Positions 62,998 through 64,000 of a stretch of DNA of 64,000 nt are shown one piece after another. Where the stretch lies: the NCBI RefSeq assembly GCF_009296175.1, contig NZ_VOSK01000008.1, forward strand, positions 23,881 through 87,880. Reading direction: 5' to 3'. Source of the DNA: Microvirga tunisiensis. GTDB taxonomy: Bacteria; Pseudomonadota; Alphaproteobacteria; Rhizobiales; Beijerinckiaceae. A program made the position numbers and the translations under genes. The notes under the pieces are model-generated. The model saw nothing but the letters and a program-made list of their open reading frames with translations, was not told the DNA's origin and did not search any database. Every line of letters starts with the position of its first letter. Position 1 is the stretch's first letter.

Positions 62998-64000
62998 TGT
63001 AGCGCGACGCGCGAATGTGTGAGTAAGGCGACGGCCAGATTTACGAGATGTCGCCTCCGGTTGAAGTCGACCTACCGTGTCACGGGACGACACGGAGGAG
63101 CGCATGAGCCGGCTCGATCAGGAGGCTCGCATGACTATCAAGGCATTGGCGGCGCGGGGAGCGACCAACAGTGAGATCGCCCGCTTGCTGGGCGTGACGG
63201 AAGGCGCGGTTCGCTATCAGGTGAAGCGGTTCGAGAGGGGCCTGACCGATGGCCGCGCCCGCCAGCCTTTCAAGGCCGAGGCCGTTGCCGCCGCCATCGC
63301 GCAGTGGCGGGTCAGCCAGGCGGACGGTCCGATCAACCTGGCCGCCCTGCATGGCTGGCTGCGCTGCGAGCACGGCTACACCGGCAGCCTGAGATCGGTC
63401 CAGCGGTTCTGGCGGTCAGCCTATCCGGCTCCGGCCATCCGGGCCCGCCGGCGGGTCGAGACCCCTCCTGGGGCCCAGGCGCAGGTCGACTGGGCCTACT
63501 TCCCGGGCGTGATCCTGGCCGGCATCCCGACTGATCTTGTCGCCCTGCACATGGTGCTGTCGTTCAGCCGCAAGCCGGCAATCGTCTGGTCGCCGACCAA
63601 GGACATGCTGGCCTGGCTGGGCTGCCATTCGGCCTGCTTTACCCGCCTGGGCGGCGTGCCGGCGACCGTGCGCATCGACAACGAGAAGACCGCCATCGCC
63701 CGCGGGGCCGGCGCCTGGGGGGTGATCAATCCCACCTATCGCCGCTATGCGGCGACCATGACGTTCCACATCGACGCCTGTCCGCCGCGCCAGCCCCAAT
63801 GCAAGGGGAAGGTGGAACGGCGGGTGCGCGATCAGCGTCTGGCGATCAATCCCTATGGCCGCCCCTATGCGAGCCTGGCCGAGCTGCAGCAGTGGACCGA
63901 TGCGCGCATCGAGATCCTGTCCCACGAGCGGCGCTGCCCCGCCACCGGCTCAACCGTCGCCGAGGCCTGGGCCGAGGAGCGGGTGCGGCTGACCCGGGTG
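62998..64000 (+). mobile_element. IS21-family insertion sequence, left part (runs off the window)
   Basis: Begins TGTAGCGCGACGCGCG directly after coding sequence of the permease. TGT is the usual outer sequence of IS21 ends. The element carries an istA-like transposase in the same orientation as the disrupted gene. A hairpin CCGTGT-N9-ACACGG (63075-63095) lies before the istA start. The right end, istB and target duplication are not visible. Confidence 0.88.
63104..64000 (+). CDS. istA: IS21-family transposase IstA (partial)
   Basis: Start at MSRLDQEARMTIKALAARG behind GGAGGAG. 299 residues visible. An N-terminal helix-turn-helix (NSEIARLLGVTEGAVRYQVK), then the DDE catalytic core: QAQVDWAYFPGV (first Asp), PATVRIDNEKTAIARGAG (second Asp) and QCKGKVERRVRDQRL (Glu). 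The spacing is that of IS21-type rve integrase cores. The C-terminal part is outside the window; istB would follow. Confidence 0.9.
   Translation, partial: MSRLDQEARMTIKALAARGATNSEIARLLGVTEGAVRYQVKRFERGLTDGRARQPFKAEAVAAAIAQWRVSQADGPINLAALHGWLRCEHGYTGSLRSVQRFWRSAYPAPAIRARRRVETPPGAQAQVDWAYFPGVILAGIPTDLVALHMVLSFSRKPAIVWSPTKDMLAWLGCHSACFTRLGGVPATVRIDNEKTAIARGAGAWGVINPTYRRYAATMTFHIDACPPRQPQCKGKVERRVRDQRLAINPYGRPYASLAELQQWTDARIEILSHERRCPATGSTVAEAWAEERVRLTRV

Overview
The window looks like a chromosomal segment of an alphaproteobacterium of the order Hyphomicrobiales (Rhizobiales), most likely Methylobacteriaceae/Microvirga-like. This is inferred from the GC-rich coding style, a permuted two-piece tmRNA whose tag begins ANDNYAP, an alpha-type SspB beside it, the FtsZ tail [10 protein letters not shown], a meso-DAP-type MurE and the gene order mraZ...ftsZ-lpxC-bamD-recN. 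No search was run, so the genus is a guess.

Layout. 1-2641 (minus): thyA, a DUF2293-like protein, a GNAT acetyltransferase, folA and the start of hflK. 2688-3777 (plus): a perfect 61-bp tandem duplication in front of ssrA (tmRNA), then sspB, so the tag RNA and the adaptor that recognises the tag are adjacent. 3811-8474: a cytochrome P450, fumC with two small genes (DUF4169, ribbon-helix-helix), and an RTX-like repeat protein split by a run of eight C. 8856-22213: AsmA-like protein, FAD-linked D-lactate/glycolate-type dehydrogenase, hotdog thioesterase, UvrD helicase, manganese catalase, cyclopropane-fatty-acid synthase, SDR, PrmA and two very small proteins. 22539-28502: Xaa-Pro aminopeptidase, azlCD with an AraC regulator, ligA. 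28503-32912: a repeat-rich stretch enclosing a MarR/DUF1428/VOC/GST/DUF899 cassette. 32913-55897 (all minus): recN, bamD, lpxC and a complete division-and-cell-wall (dcw) cluster from mraZ to ftsZ. 56212-56590: rnpB. 56741-64000: lytic transglycosylase, glycine-zipper lipoprotein, DjlA-like chaperone, AmiD-like amidase, and a MacA/MacB-type efflux set whose permease is cut by an IS21-family insertion that runs off the window.

How it fits together. The dcw genes are packed with 1-4 nt overlaps and cover precursor synthesis (murB-F, mraY, murG, ddl), flipping/polymerisation (ftsW, ftsI) and the divisome (ftsL, ftsQ, ftsA, ftsZ). Envelope genes lie on both sides (lpxC and bamD downstream of ftsZ; the transglycosylase and amidase beyond rnpB). 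thyA and folA form the dTMP/folate cycle. ssrA and sspB form the ribosome-rescue and tagged-protein disposal pair.

I did not find a clearly new multi-gene system. The most interesting signals are: (1) murG and murC in one uninterrupted reading frame across an A8 tract; (2) a dispersed palindromic element (five copies) that is translated as part of FtsI and supplies the stop codons of two other genes; (3) an RTX-like 29-residue repeat protein switched out of frame by a C8 tract; (4) a promoter-region duplication at ssrA; (5) MraZ boxes with exact 10-nt periodicity upstream of mraZ; (6) an accessory detoxification cassette between ligA and recN whose MarR regulator is frameshifted and apparently leaderless. 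Three frame anomalies fall at homopolymers, so base-call error has to be excluded for each.
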